In this document: positions 8,126-17,145 of the stretch, piece after piece
Numbering within the stretch: the first letter of the stretch is position 1
Layout of the letters: every line of letters begins with the position of its first letter
From: Priestia megaterium
Lineage (GTDB): Bacteria > Bacillota > Bacilli > Bacillales > Bacillaceae_H
Direction of reading: 5' to 3'
Length of the DNA stretch: 64,000 nucleotides
Assembly: GCF_009497655.1 (NCBI RefSeq)
Contig: NZ_CP023317.1
Location: forward strand, 1,517,501 to 1,581,500
The notes under the pieces: generated by a model
Told to the model about the DNA's origin: nothing
What the model saw: the letters and a program-made list of their open reading frames with translations, nothing else
Databases searched by the model: none
Program-made: the position numbers and the translations under genes

Positions 8126-8920
8126 TTAGTTATCTCCTCTTAATAAGTTATACGTGATGCACATTGGTTTATTTGTTCTCGGATCTCGTCCAATTTCAGC
8201 GTCGATATGAAACACTTTTTTTAGAACGTCCTGCGTAATGACTTCTTCACATTTTCCGGCTTTGACAATTTCACCATCTTTTAAAGCGATAATATAATCC
8301 GCAAAGCGAGCGGCTTGATTTAGATCATGAAGCACCATTACAACTGTACGTCCCTGCTCTTTGTTTAATTTTTGAAGCAGCTCAAGCACTTCTAACTGAT
8401 GAGCCATATCCAAGTAGGTAGTCGGCTCATCAAGAAATATAATATCGGTTTCTTGAGCTAAAGCCATCGCAATCCACACTCGCTGGCGCTGACCGCCTGA
8501 AAGAGAATCTACAGGACGAAACTTGTAATCTTTTGTTCCGGTTACTTCAAGAGCCCAGTCAATCGTTTGATAATCTTCTTTTGATAGACGCCCAAACCCC
8601 TTTTGATAGGGAAATCGCCCATAAGATACAAGTTCTCCCACCGTTAAGCCTTTAGCACTTTCAGGGGTTTGAGGGAGAATAGCCATTTTTTTAGCGAGTG
8701 CTTTTGTATGTTCTGTTGAAATGTTTTCGCCGTCTAAAATAACGGAACCGGATTGATGAGAAATAATGCGGGTAATGGCTTTCAAAAGCGTTGATTTGCC
8801 GCATCCGTTTGAACCAATAATTGTAGTAATCTTTTTGTCTGGAATGTTAACGCTTAAATTCTTTACTATTAGACGTTCACCATAACTAATATGTAATTTC
8901 TCTGTATATAGGCGAACCAT
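8126..8920 (-). CDS. fhuC: Iron-siderophore ABC transporter ATPase (FhuC/YusV-like)
   Basis: 264-residue ATP-binding subunit. Walker A GSNGCGKSTLL, Q-loop LPQTP, signature LSGGQRQRVWIAMALAQ, Walker B IIFLDEPT and the H-loop VLHDLNQA are all present. The frame continues upstream, but 8920 is chosen because GGAGGG lies 7 bases before it and the upstream part holds a Fur box. It is the first gene of the importer operon, unlike B. subtilis where fhuD is transcribed apart from fhuBGC. It energises the two permeases downstream. Confidence 0.88.
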   Translation of the reverse strand: MVRLYTEKLHISYGERLIVKNLSVNIPDKKITTIIGSNGCGKSTLLKAITRIISHQSGSVILDGENISTEHTKALAKKMAILPQTPESAKGLTVGELVSYGRFPYQKGFGRLSKEDYQTIDWALEVTGTKDYKFRPVDSLSGGQRQRVWIAMALAQETDIIFLDEPTTYLDMAHQLEVLELLQKLNKEQGRTVVMVLHDLNQAARFADYIIALKDGEIVKAGKCEEVITQDVLKKVFHIDAEIGRDPRTNKPMCITYNLLRGDN

Positions 8921-8957
8921 ATCTGACCCTCCGTTTACATTTAATACAACAAATACT

Positions 8958-8972
8958 TGATAATGATTATCA
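8958..8972. promoter_or_regulatory. Fur box (perfect match) of the siderophore importer
   Basis: TGATAATGATTATCA matches the Bacillus Fur 7-1-7 consensus TGATAATNATTATCA at every position. It lies 38 bases upstream of the ATPase start, so the whole importer operon should be repressed when iron is plentiful. Confidence 0.9.
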
Positions 8973-9064
8973 GTATCGTTTACTTTACATACTATAATTC
9001 GAACGTTTCCGGATGTCAATAGTTATTTTTATTGTCAAAACGTTGAAGAAGATGTATATTTAAA

Positions 9065-9079
9065 TGAGAATGATAATCA
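9065..9079. promoter_or_regulatory. Fur box of the divergent flavoprotein gene
   Basis: TGAGAATGATAATCA differs from the Fur 7-1-7 consensus at two of fifteen positions and lies 31 bases before the start of the oxidoreductase gene. It is separate from the perfect box on the other side of the intergenic region, so the two transcripts have their own operators. Confidence 0.8.
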
Positions 9080-9109
9080 ATGACAATTGATTACAAGGAG
9101 TGAACGTGC

Positions 9110-10159
9110 ATGATACACAATGAACTTTTTGATGTGACAATTATAGGCGGGGGACCGGCTGGCCTTTATTCTGCCTTTTATAGCGGGCTAAGGGAAATGA
9201 AAACAAAGCTGATTGAATATCAGCCAAAACTAGGCGGAAAACTTCACGTTTATCCTGAAAAAATGATTTGGGATGTAGGGGGCCAAACGCCTATTTCCGG
9301 TGCGAAGCTTATTGAACAGCTTGTGGAACAAGGGCTGACGTTTGATCCGACTGTTGTTTTAGATGAGAAGATTGAATCCATTTCTCGCTTGAAAGATGGT
9401 ATTTTCCAGCTGACGGGTTCTTCAGGTGAACATCATTACTCTAAGACCATTATCCTTGCTGTTGGAGGAGGTATTTTAAATCCGCAAAAGCTCAAAATTG
9501 AAGGAGCAGAACGATTTGAAATATCAAACTTAAACTATACGGTTAAATCTCTGCAGCATTTTAAAAATAAAACGGTGATTGTTTCCGGGGGAGGCAATTC
9601 AGCCATTGATTGGGCAAATGAGCTAGAGCCCGTTGCTAAAAAGGTATATATTACGTACCGAAACAGTGAACTAAACGGTCATGAAGCACAAGTAAGACAA
9701 TTAATAAACAGTTCGGCTCGGTGTCTGCTTAACACATCTATTACAAAATTAGTGGCTGATGCGACGCATGAATTTATTGAAAAAGTTGAGCTGACTAATC
9801 ATCAAACCGGTGAGGTTTCTTATTTATCGATTGAAGAAGTTATCATTAATCACGGTTATAAAAGAGATACAGAGCTGTTAAAAAACAGCGAACTACATAT
9901 CAAAACCATTGATGACTATTACGTTGCAGGTAATGCAGCAAGCGAAACGTCTGTAGAAGGTGTATATGCAGCTGGAGATATTCTCATGCACGAAGGAAAA
10001 GTCCATTTGATTACCGGCGCTTTTCAAGATGCTGCTAATGCCGTAAACAAAGCAAAACAATTCGTTCACCCCTCTGCTGCTAAGACAGCTATGGTTTCTT
10101 CTCATAATGAAGTATTTAAAAAGCGTAATTCAATACTAATTAAACAAATGATGAAGTAA
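9110..10159 (+). CDS. Ferredoxin/flavodoxin-NADP reductase-like flavoprotein (YcgT/YumC family)
   Basis: 349-residue FAD/NAD(P)H oxidoreductase of thioredoxin-reductase fold. The FAD site GGGPAGLYSA is at residues about 13-22 and the NAD(P) site SGGGNSAIDWANE about 160-172; a C-terminal FAD contact is in AAGDILMHEGKVHLI. The CxxC redox pair of thioredoxin reductase is absent, which points to the ferredoxin-NADP reductase branch. AAGGAG precedes the ATG. Placed under its own Fur box and divergent from the siderophore importer, it probably supplies electrons for releasing iron from imported Fe(III)-siderophore, as proposed for Fur-controlled YcgT. Confidence 0.82.
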   Translation: MIHNELFDVTIIGGGPAGLYSAFYSGLREMKTKLIEYQPKLGGKLHVYPEKMIWDVGGQTPISGAKLIEQLVEQGLTFDPTVVLDEKIESISRLKDGIFQLTGSSGEHHYSKTIILAVGGGILNPQKLKIEGAERFEISNLNYTVKSLQHFKNKTVIVSGGGNSAIDWANELEPVAKKVYITYRNSELNGHEAQVRQLINSSARCLLNTSITKLVADATHEFIEKVELTNHQTGEVSYLSIEEVIINHGYKRDTELLKNSELHIKTIDDYYVAGNAASETSVEGVYAAGDILMHEGKVHLITGAFQDAANAVNKAKQFVHPSAAKTAMVSSHNEVFKKRNSILIKQMMK

Positions 10160-10253
10160 AGCGAGGTGCAGTGTGCATGTCGCTTCCTTCTCTACGGTGG
10201 AATTATCTACATAGATAGGCAGGGAACGAAAAAAGAAAAGAGAAATATAATAA

Positions 10254-10268
10254 AAGAAAACGCTTACA
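10254..10268 (+). promoter_or_regulatory. Candidate cre (CcpA) site
   Basis: AAGAAAACGCTTACA matches the cre consensus WTGNAANCGNWNNCW at 14 of 15 positions (the T at position 2 is A). It lies 46 bases upstream of the methionine gamma-lyase start, inside an otherwise featureless 154-base gap. Based on the motif only. Confidence 0.45.
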
Positions 10269-10313
10269 TTTTTAAAAATGACACAGCGCTTGTTTGCATA
10301 AGGGGGAAGCCGT

Positions 10314-11501
10314 ATGAACGAAAAAAAGAAATATCAGTTTGAAACAAAAGCCATTCACGCAGGGTACGAATCAAAACATCATTTTGATAGTTTAGCTCCA
10401 CCTATTTATCAAACGTCTACATTTACATTTTCATCTCTAGAACAAGGTGCAAACCGATTTAGCGGAGAAGAAAATGGTTATGTATATTCTCGGTTATCTA
10501 ATCCGACGGTCACCATTTTAGAAGAGCGTATGGCACAGCTTGAAGAAGGCGAAGCCGCTTTGGCATTTGGATCAGGAATGGCTGCAGTATCGGCTGTATT
10601 AATTGGACTTACAAAAGCAGGCGATCATATTTTATGTTCTAAAGGAGTGTATGGATGCACGTTTGGTTTACTGGAAATGCTTGAGGAAAAATATCAAATC
10701 CATCATTCTTTTTCCAACTTGGAAACTGAGGAAGAAATTCTTGCTGCTATCAAAGAAGATACAGCATGTATTTATATTGAAACACCGATTAACCCGACTA
10801 TGACTTTAGTAGATTTAGAGTTAGTGACTTGTATCGCCAAACAAAAAGGAATTCCCGTGGTAGTAGACAATACCTTTTCAACTCCTTATTTGCAGCAGCC
10901 GCTGAAGCTTGGATGCGACTTAGTTATTCATAGCGCAACTAAATTTATTGGTGGACACGGAGATGTTGTGGCAGGAATTGTAGTAGGGGACAAAGAGGTT
11001 ATTTCCGTACTGCGCAAAACGACGCAAAAAGATATTGGAGGTATTCTTTCACCATTTGATGCGTGGCTGTTACTCCGAGGCTTAAAAACACTGGCCGTTC
11101 GAATGGATCGCCACTGTGAGAATGCTGAACATATCGCAAAACAATTAAGTCTCCATCCCAAGGTAAAAGCCGTTTATTATCCAGGGGATAAAAACAGCAC
11201 TGCTTATTCTCTCATGAAAAAGCAAATGAAAAAAGGAGGGGGGCTTCTCTCTTTTGAAGTGGAAGGCGGTTATAAAGAAACCGTAAAAGTGGTGAATCAG
11301 CTTAAGCTCATTTCCATCGCGGTGAGTCTTGGCGATGCTGAAACACTTATTCAGCATCCTGCCTCGATGACGCATGCAGTTGTGCCGGAAGAAGCTCGAA
11401 AAGAAATGGGCATCTCAAATGAACTTCTTCGTTTATCAGTTGGGCTGGAAGCTTGGGAAGATATTATGAGAGATTTACAGCAGGCATTAGATAGTATATA
11501 A
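10314..11501 (+). CDS. mdeA: L-methionine gamma-lyase
   Basis: 395-residue PLP enzyme of the Cys/Met metabolism family. It is expected to split methionine to methanethiol, ammonia and 2-oxobutyrate. The PLP lysine is in SATKFIGGHGD (Lys about 210) and the phosphate-binding Tyr in YVYSRLSNPT (about 58). The segment GVYGCTFGLL (about 111-120) carries the Cys that distinguishes methionine gamma-lyase from cystathionine lyases, and the length equals that of the Pseudomonas enzyme (398). RBS AAGGGGGAAG. Single gene with its own terminator. Cystathionine or homocysteine lyase activity cannot be excluded. Confidence 0.85.
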   Translation: MNEKKKYQFETKAIHAGYESKHHFDSLAPPIYQTSTFTFSSLEQGANRFSGEENGYVYSRLSNPTVTILEERMAQLEEGEAALAFGSGMAAVSAVLIGLTKAGDHILCSKGVYGCTFGLLEMLEEKYQIHHSFSNLETEEEILAAIKEDTACIYIETPINPTMTLVDLELVTCIAKQKGIPVVVDNTFSTPYLQQPLKLGCDLVIHSATKFIGGHGDVVAGIVVGDKEVISVLRKTTQKDIGGILSPFDAWLLLRGLKTLAVRMDRHCENAEHIAKQLSLHPKVKAVYYPGDKNSTAYSLMKKQMKKGGGLLSFEVEGGYKETVKVVNQLKLISIAVSLGDAETLIQHPASMTHAVVPEEARKEMGISNELLRLSVGLEAWEDIMRDLQQALDSI

Positions 11502-11504
11502 AAA

Positions 11505-11540
11505 AACAGCGCTTGGAGGAATTTCAAGCGCTGTTTTTTA
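11505..11540 (+). terminator. Hairpin terminator after methionine gamma-lyase gene
   Basis: ACAGCGCTTG (11506-11515) and CAAGCGCTGT (11525-11534) with a 9-base loop and a following T run. Confidence 0.88.
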
Positions 11541-11701
11541 TGTTAACCGTATGTAGTTGTAGTTACTCATACCTCCTTCTTTGCCAGTGGAACTTTATCT
11601 GCATCTCTAGACAAATGTCCTAGACAGAAGGGGTGCCTTTCAATAGACTAGAGGTTATCTGTGAAAATACAATATTTAAGTAAGGAAGGTGCTCTGCTAT
11701 T

Positions 11702-12946
11702 ATGCTTCATAATCCAACTGGAAAAAAACGTCTAGGATTAGCGTTTCTTCTCAGCACGCTTGCGATATTAGGTCCGCTTAATATCGATATGTATTTGCCA
11801 AGTTTTCCTGCTATTGCTGATCATTTAGATGCGCGAGCTTCACTTGTACAGCTTAGCTTAACATCGTGTTTACTAGGACTTGCCGTTGGTCAAATCGTGA
11901 TTGGTCCAATCAGTGATGCAAAGGGACGAAAAGGACCTTTACTCATCTCCATCTCTTTATTTATGTTATCGTCATTGCTCTGTGCACTGGCTCCTACTAT
12001 CACGGCTTTAGTTATCGCACGCTTTTTGCAGGGGTTTACGGCTTCGGCAGGAGTTGTTCTTTCTCGCGCCATTGTCAGAGACGTCTTTAGCGGAAGAGAA
12101 CTTACGAAGTTTTTTGCTCTGTTAATGGTTATCAATGCCTTTGCACCAATGATAGCACCAATGGCCGGAGGTGCTATTTTACTTCTTCCTTTTGCAAGCT
12201 GGCATACTATTTTCTTGTTTTTAAGTTTAATAGGTCTTTTAATTGTTTTAACAATCTCAATGCGTTTAAAAGAAACTTTGCCCATTGAAAATAGAACACC
12301 AAGTTCAATTGGTCATTCTGTTCGCACAATGGGCAGTTTATTACAAGACCGTTCTTTTATTGGGTATGCCCTAATTATCGGACTGGTCCATGGAGGAAGC
12401 TTTGCTTATGTATCAGGCACTCCATTTGTCTATCAAGGGATATACCATGTTTCTCCGCAAGTTTTTAGCATTTTGTTTGGTATTAACGGCTTGGCTATTG
12501 TGACTGGAAGCTTTATTATTGGGCGCTTTAGCGGAATTATCCATGAAAGAAGCCTGCTTCGCATTGCCGTGATTACGGCTGTAAGTGCTACTAGCGTACT
12601 TCTTATCATGACTATGCTTAAAGGACCGCTTGCTACGATTGTTATTCCCATTTTTATTTACATGATCTCTATAGGAATGACGATCACAGGCTCGGTGACA
12701 TTGGCAATGAAAAATCAAGGACATAGAGCAGGGAGTGCGAGTGCCGTGTTAGGTATGCTTCCATTAACTTTAGGATCAATTGTTTCTCCTTTAGTAGGGA
12801 TTAACGAAACAACAGCGATTCCGATGGCTGCTATCTTATTTAGTACGGCGCTTTTAGGTTTTGTAGCTTTCTTTACGTTAACTAAAAACAAGAAAGAAGC
12901 AGAAAAGTGCGAAGTTAACGAGTTTAAAACGGAGGTTTCTCCGTAA
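11702..12946 (+). CDS. Bcr/CflA family MFS drug transporter (YdgK-like)
   Basis: 414-residue transporter with 12 hydrophobic segments. The N-terminal signature GPLNIDMYLPSFPAIADHL is typical of the Bcr/CflA group (bicyclomycin/chloramphenicol/sulfonamide export). The MFS loop motif appears as GPISDAKGRKGPLL, and the antiporter helix as RAIVRDVFSG and APMIAPMAGGAILL. RBS AAGGAAGG lies well spaced from the ATG. It stands alone between two terminators. Substrate unknown; proton-driven export is inferred from the family. Confidence 0.87.
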   Translation: MLHNPTGKKRLGLAFLLSTLAILGPLNIDMYLPSFPAIADHLDARASLVQLSLTSCLLGLAVGQIVIGPISDAKGRKGPLLISISLFMLSSLLCALAPTITALVIARFLQGFTASAGVVLSRAIVRDVFSGRELTKFFALLMVINAFAPMIAPMAGGAILLLPFASWHTIFLFLSLIGLLIVLTISMRLKETLPIENRTPSSIGHSVRTMGSLLQDRSFIGYALIIGLVHGGSFAYVSGTPFVYQGIYHVSPQVFSILFGINGLAIVTGSFIIGRFSGIIHERSLLRIAVITAVSATSVLLIMTMLKGPLATIVIPIFIYMISIGMTITGSVTLAMKNQGHRAGSASAVLGMLPLTLGSIVSPLVGINETTAIPMAAILFSTALLGFVAFFTLTKNKKEAEKCEVNEFKTEVSP

Positions 12947-12969
12947 TCGCTTTTTGGATTGTTTTAAAA

Positions 12970-13008
12970 GCATCACTCCTTTGTGAAAAGGAGTGATGCA
13001 AATTTATT
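12970..13008 (+). terminator. Hairpin terminator
   Basis: 13-base arms 12970-12982 and 12987-12999 (GCATCACTCCTTT and its complement) followed by AAATTTATT. Confidence 0.82.
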
Positions 13009-13064
13009 CAAGTATTGGATAATATATGCTAACCTTAGGGCATGATCGAAAGGAGTGGATAATA

Positions 13065-13907
13065 ATGAGTAAAGTAATTCCTGAAATAACCCTTAATGAC
13101 GGGGTAACCTTGCCTGCTATAGGTTTTGGTACATACAAGCTTAACGGAAATGAAGGAGTCAACGCTATAACGAGTGCGATTGATGTAGGGTATCGTTTAA
13201 TCGATACTGCTTATAATTACGAAAATGAAGGCACTGTGGGGCAAGCTCTCCGAAAAACACCGGTTTCTAGACAAGAACTATTTGTTACCTCTAAACTCCC
13301 AGGGCGATACCATACGTATGACAAAGCAATTCCTACCATTCAAGAATCTTTATATCGGGCGAATTTAGACTATTACGATTTGTATCTTATTCATTGGCCT
13401 AATCCTAAACAAGATCATTATGTAGAAGCTTGGCAAGCACTGATTGATGCGAAGCGCTGGGGCTTGATTCGTTCAATTGGTGTTTGTAATTTTCTTCCCG
13501 AGCATATTGAGCGCTTGGAAAAAGAGACCGGCATTTTACCAAGCATCAATCAAATAGAACTGCATCCTTTTTTTAATCAACATCAATATCGAAATTGGTA
13601 TCAAGAGAAAAATATTCAAATTGAATCTTGGAGTCCACTAGGACGAGCGAGTGCTGTTTTAGAAAATGAAACAATTAAACAAATTGCAGACCGTCATAAT
13701 AAGACAGTTTCACAAGTGATTTTGCGATGGCATTATCAGCTAGGCGCCATTTCAATCCCAAAATCGTCATCTCGCAAGCGGCAGCTTGAAAACATATCGA
13801 TTTTTTCATTTTCTTTAGATGAAACGGAGATGAATATTCTTTCAAAATTGAACCGCGAAGATGGAAGACTTAATAATCAAGACCCCGCTGTCTATGAAGA
13901 ATTTTAA
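13065..13907 (+). CDS. Aldo/keto reductase
   Basis: 280-residue NADPH-dependent (beta/alpha)8-barrel reductase. The catalytic tetrad is visible: Asp47 and Tyr52 in DTAYNYENE, Lys77 in TSKLPG and His110 in LIHWP. The NADP-binding end has IPKSSSRKRQLEN. The start at 13065 is chosen because AAAGGAG lies 10 bases upstream; the reading frame extends to 13026 without a ribosome site. The 2,5-diketogluconate reductase/glyoxal-reductase type group is likely. The physiological substrate is not predictable. Transcribed alone. Confidence 0.87.
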   Translation: MSKVIPEITLNDGVTLPAIGFGTYKLNGNEGVNAITSAIDVGYRLIDTAYNYENEGTVGQALRKTPVSRQELFVTSKLPGRYHTYDKAIPTIQESLYRANLDYYDLYLIHWPNPKQDHYVEAWQALIDAKRWGLIRSIGVCNFLPEHIERLEKETGILPSINQIELHPFFNQHQYRNWYQEKNIQIESWSPLGRASAVLENETIKQIADRHNKTVSQVILRWHYQLGAISIPKSSSRKRQLENISIFSFSLDETEMNILSKLNREDGRLNNQDPAVYEEF

Positions 13908-13913
13908 CGATAA

Positions 13914-13944
13914 GGCCTCACTTATTTTTTAAGTGAGGCTTTTC
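13914..13944 (+). terminator. Hairpin terminator
   Basis: GCCTCACTTA (13915-13924) pairs with TAAGTGAGGC (13930-13939), followed by TTTTC. Confidence 0.85.
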
Positions 13945-14046
13945 TTCTAAGATTTTTAGTTATGTAAGCTTGAAAATAGTCCGTTTAGTTCTAACGATTG
14001 TAAGAGAAAATGTGTTAAAATATTCCGAAAAAAGGAGTGGTGAACC

Positions 14047-14532
14047 ATGGAAAAAGTAGTAAAAGCGATTCAAGACGAATATCCGGATGATTTTGCATGG
14101 TGTTACGGCTGCGGCCGATTAAATCAAGACGGCTATCATTTTCGGACAGGATGGCTAGGAGAAAAAACAATTACCCTTTATACACCTAAGCCTGAACATA
14201 CAGCTATACCAGGATTTGTATATGGCGGACTTCTTGCATCACTGATTGATTGTCATGGAACAGGCTCTGCATCTCTTGCTCTATACCGTAAAAATGGCTG
14301 CGAAATAGGAGATTCAGCAGAGCCGCCGCGGTTTGTTACCGGTTCTCTCCACGTAGATTTTAAAAAACCAACGCCACAGGGTGAAGTACTAAAAGCGATA
14401 GGAACGGTTGAAGAAATTCACCCGAAGAAATGGAAAGTTAAAACAGAAGTATACGCGAATGATATCGTTGTTGCGACTGGAGAAGTTGTGGCAGTGGTGA
14501 TGCCAAATACGTTTAAACGAAAAGAAGACTAA
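14047..14532 (+). CDS. PaaI/hotdog-fold acyl-CoA thioesterase
   Basis: 161-residue single hotdog domain. The central helix region GFVYGGLLASLIDCHGTGSA is the thioesterase 'hot dog' helix, with the Asp-Cys-His stretch at the expected catalytic position. GSLHVDFKKPTPQGEVLKAIG is the following beta sheet. A Cys-rich N-terminal stretch CYGCGRLNQDGYHF is shared by a subgroup of these proteins. Start supported by AAAGGAG 9 bases upstream. The acyl-CoA substrate is unknown. A small unknown gene follows by 38 bases and may be co-transcribed. Confidence 0.8.
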   Translation: MEKVVKAIQDEYPDDFAWCYGCGRLNQDGYHFRTGWLGEKTITLYTPKPEHTAIPGFVYGGLLASLIDCHGTGSASLALYRKNGCEIGDSAEPPRFVTGSLHVDFKKPTPQGEVLKAIGTVEEIHPKKWKVKTEVYANDIVVATGEVVAVVMPNTFKRKED

Positions 14533-14570
14533 AAAATGCAAAACAGTTACATAAAAGGGGAGGAAAAGGT

Positions 14571-14819
14571 ATGGGTAAATGTAATTTAGACCACTCGGTA
14601 GAAGATGTACAGCAGAAGTTTAACGCGCAGTCACAGTGGCTGCCAGAAGATATTCGTTCATTATTTCATGAGTTTCTCGTGCGAAACCCTTCGCAAACAA
14701 CATTAAACGAGATGTTTCATTTGCTGAAGAAATATGATTTGGTTGATGAACAAGAAAGAAAAGAGCGAGATCGAAAAATCAAATGGCTGATATTAAATAA
14801 AGAAGATACGAAGATTTAA
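14571..14819 (+). CDS. Conserved small protein of unknown function
   Basis: 82-residue soluble, mainly helical and charged protein: SQWLPEDIRSLFHEFL, then LNEMFHLLKKYDLVDEQERK. RBS GGGGAGGAAAAGG stands just before the ATG. I do not recognise a family. It is in the same direction as the thioesterase gene, which ends 38 bases upstream, and is followed by an intergenic repeat. Confidence 0.65.
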   Translation: MGKCNLDHSVEDVQQKFNAQSQWLPEDIRSLFHEFLVRNPSQTTLNEMFHLLKKYDLVDEQERKERDRKIKWLILNKEDTKI

Positions 14820-14869
14820 TTTTTTAAGTGACATAGATTTAGCCAGGTGAAGTTATTTGAAACATGTAC

Positions 14870-14968
14870 AAAAAGAGGATGGAACACGAATGTTTTAGTT
14901 AAAGGAAGGTCCGAACAATGTATCATTCGGATCTTTCCATTGTTTTAGTTATGTCTCAATCTCTTTTT
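14870..14968. repeat. Palindromic intergenic repeat, copy A
   Basis: About 99 bases with terminal inverted repeats: left end AAAAAGAGGATGGAACA, complement of right end AAAAAGAGATTGAGACA. A central hairpin is formed by GGTCCGAA and TTCGGATC. The word GTTTTAGTT is repeated in both halves. Related copies lie at 44.7 and 51.0 kb. It resembles the RAGGCTGGGACA-type intergenic palindromes I recall from many Firmicutes, possibly MITE-derived. It fills the gap between the small gene and zwf. Confidence 0.65.
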
Positions 14969-15001
14969 ATAGATTAGAAATAATCTAGGGTAATTATAAA
15001 A

Positions 15002-16516
15002 CTACCACCACTTAAACCCATCTTCTTCTAACAAATGCTTTGAAGCTGTTGGTCCCATTGTACCAGCAGAGTAAAAATGAAGAGGAAAGCCCTCATTGTT
15101 AAAAGCTTCTAAAATAGGCTGCACCCATTTCCAAGATAATTCAACTTCTTCCCAATGAGCAAAAAATGTGGAGTCTCCCTGTAGAGCATCAAATAACAGC
15201 AGTTCATAAGCTTCTGGTACTTCTTTTTGATTTGTGGAGAAATTGATAAAAATAGGTTCGATTTTATTGCCATTCAAAGGATTTTTGCTGTTTAATTGCA
15301 GCGAAATACCTTCATTTGGGCTGATTTCGACAACTAAAAGGTTAGGAATGATTTCATCGGCTGTATAAACCTCCTTTAAAGGATGTTTAAATTCAATGAC
15401 GATACGCGTGCATTTTTTACTCATTCTTTTTCCCGTGCGAAGATAGAAAGGCACTCCTTTCCAAAGCTCATGATCAATCCATACCCGGACTGCTATAAAT
15501 GTGTCATTGACGGAAGCAGCATTGATGCCGGGCTCTTCTTTATATCCTATAACGGAACGATTTTGGATTTTTCCCGCTTCGTATTGACCTCTTATGACGT
15601 TCGAATGGATAACCTCTTTTTGTAGAGGGCGAAGGCTTTTCATAATTTTTATCTTTTGTTGGCGAGTCTTTGCGATGTTAAGTGTCTTTGGCAGCTGCAT
15701 GGCAGTCATCATAAGCATTTGAAGCATATGGTTTTGGAACATATCCCTAATTGCACCGGACTGATCATAGTAAGGCGCTCTTTCTTCTACACCAACTGTT
15801 TCACTAGCTGTAATTTGGACATTTGCAACGTAGTGATGATTCCATAGTGCTTGTAAAATAGGGTTTGCAGCTGCTAGAGCCTCCAAATTTTGAATCATTG
15901 GTTTTCCCAGATAGTGGTCGATACGATAAATCTCTTCTTCATTGAACGTTTCAGTAAGCTTTTGATTTAACACTTGAGCAGATTGTAAATCGTGTCCGAA
16001 AGGCTTTTCGATAATAAGACGTTTCCAGCCTTTTGTAGATCCTAATCCGCCGCTATTTATATTTGAAGCAATAACGTCTACAAATTCAGGAGCCACTGAT
16101 AAATAGAAAAGACGATTTTCAGGAATATTTAATTCTGCTTCACCTTCTTGAATAGCATGCAGCAACTGGTCATATCCATCACTGTTGGTAACATCCATTT
16201 TATGATAGCGAACTGTCTTAAGAAATTCTTTTATCTTGGATTCACCTTGGCTAAAGCGCCTTGAAAAAGTCTTTACGGATTCTCCTACATATATTTGAAA
16301 GGCATCATTAGACCAGTTGCTTCTACCCGTACCAACAATAGAAAAGGAAGAAGGCAGCTTTTTATCTAAAAATAAATTATATAACGCAGGAAAAATTTTT
16401 CTTTTAGCTAAATCTCCTGTTGCTCCAAATAAGATAAAGGTCATGGAATCCACTTCTAACGCTTGTGGTAAATGAGACTTGAGACAATTATCACGTGAAC
16501 GAGCTACGCTGTCCAA
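15002..16516 (-). CDS. zwf: Glucose-6-phosphate 1-dehydrogenase
   Basis: 504-residue NADP-dependent enzyme that oxidises glucose 6-phosphate to 6-phosphogluconolactone. Nucleotide-binding motif LFGATGDLAKRK is at residues 29-40, and the substrate/catalytic motif RIDHYLGKPMIQ near residue 197. The full-length C-terminal part ends in GPTASKHLLEEDGFKWW. The start is TTG with AAAGGAGG 7 bases upstream. It is divergent from the formaldehyde regulator gene hxlR; the shared gap holds AGTGTCTA motifs. In the ribulose monophosphate context it supplies NADPH and pentose phosphate for a dissimilatory cycle; that link is inference. Confidence 0.92.
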   Translation of the reverse strand: MDSVARSRDNCLKSHLPQALEVDSMTFILFGATGDLAKRKIFPALYNLFLDKKLPSSFSIVGTGRSNWSNDAFQIYVGESVKTFSRRFSQGESKIKEFLKTVRYHKMDVTNSDGYDQLLHAIQEGEAELNIPENRLFYLSVAPEFVDVIASNINSGGLGSTKGWKRLIIEKPFGHDLQSAQVLNQKLTETFNEEEIYRIDHYLGKPMIQNLEALAAANPILQALWNHHYVANVQITASETVGVEERAPYYDQSGAIRDMFQNHMLQMLMMTAMQLPKTLNIAKTRQQKIKIMKSLRPLQKEVIHSNVIRGQYEAGKIQNRSVIGYKEEPGINAASVNDTFIAVRVWIDHELWKGVPFYLRTGKRMSKKCTRIVIEFKHPLKEVYTADEIIPNLLVVEISPNEGISLQLNSKNPLNGNKIEPIFINFSTNQKEVPEAYELLLFDALQGDSTFFAHWEEVELSWKWVQPILEAFNNEGFPLHFYSAGTMGPTASKHLLEEDGFKWW

Positions 16517-16612
16517 TTGATCTCCTCCTTTATTTTAACGGTCTATTGCAGTGAATATAGTCTTTTACCATCTTTACAGATTACAGTATAGCAGGTACAA
16601 TTTTCCTTTATA

Positions 16613-16642
16613 AGTAGACACTTTATTTTCATATAGTGTCTA
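16613..16642. promoter_or_regulatory. Candidate HxlR operator between zwf and hxlR
   Basis: TAGACACT (16615-16622) and AGTGTCTA (16635-16642) are exact inverted copies, with centres 20 bases apart. On the minus strand the first extends to AAGTGTCTACTT, nearly identical to AAGTGCCTACTT before hxlA. The location between divergent zwf and hxlR suggests one HxlR dimer site serving both. Not proven. Confidence 0.5.
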
Positions 16643-16680
16643 AAACTATACTATTACGCATAAAAAGGGAGGAAAAAGGA

Positions 16681-17046
16681 TTGAGCAGACTTTTTAGCAA
16701 AACGTTTAACTGTGAAAAGGAATTAACGTTGACGATTATTGGAGGCAAGTGGAAAATGTTGATTATGTGGCATCTAGGAAAAGAAGGAACAAAGCGATTT
16801 GGTGAGTTAAAATCTATGATGCCGGGAATTACTCAGCGAATGTTAGTAAGTCAGCTGCGAGAATTAGAAGAAGATCAAATCGTTCACCGAAAAGTCTATC
16901 CGGTTGTACCTCCAAAAGTTGAATATTCCTTGACTGAGCACGGGAGAAGCTTGATGCCCATTCTTGAAAGCATGGACGAGTGGGGAAAAAATTATATGGA
17001 AACCTTTATAGAACCTGAAATGAATAACTCCACACATATGGGATAA
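16681..17046 (+). CDS. hxlR: HxlR, formaldehyde-responsive activator of the RuMP genes
   Basis: 121-residue winged-helix regulator of the HxlR family. The core [20 protein letters not shown], then [16 protein letters not shown] and [17 protein letters not shown], is almost identical in pattern to B. subtilis HxlR, including the conserved Cys that reacts with formaldehyde. TTG at 16681 is chosen because GGGAGG lies about 8-9 bases before it; an upstream GTG at 16636 lacks a ribosome site and overlaps the operator motif. In B. subtilis HxlR activates hxlAB upon formaldehyde stress. Here hxlA follows 203 bases downstream. Confidence 0.9.
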   Translation: MSRLFSKTFNCEKELTLTIIGGKWKMLIMWHLGKEGTKRFGELKSMMPGITQRMLVSQLRELEEDQIVHRKVYPVVPPKVEYSLTEHGRSLMPILESMDEWGKNYMETFIEPEMNNSTHMG

Positions 17047-17145
17047 AATCTTTTCTTGAGAAGGTTACAAAAACGCCTTTATTATTCAGAATTTTCTAAA
17101 ATAAATACAAGTGATAAGATACACCGAAGCATCCATAGTATATTT

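Noticed and set aside
8921-9019. N-terminal extension of the siderophore ATPase
   Set aside because: It would translate through the Fur box; the GGAGGG-supported start at 8920 gives the normal family N-terminus.
13981-14020. SigB-like promoter before the thioesterase gene (GTTTAG box)
   Set aside because: The matching -10 (GGGWAW) is absent at 13-15 bases distance.
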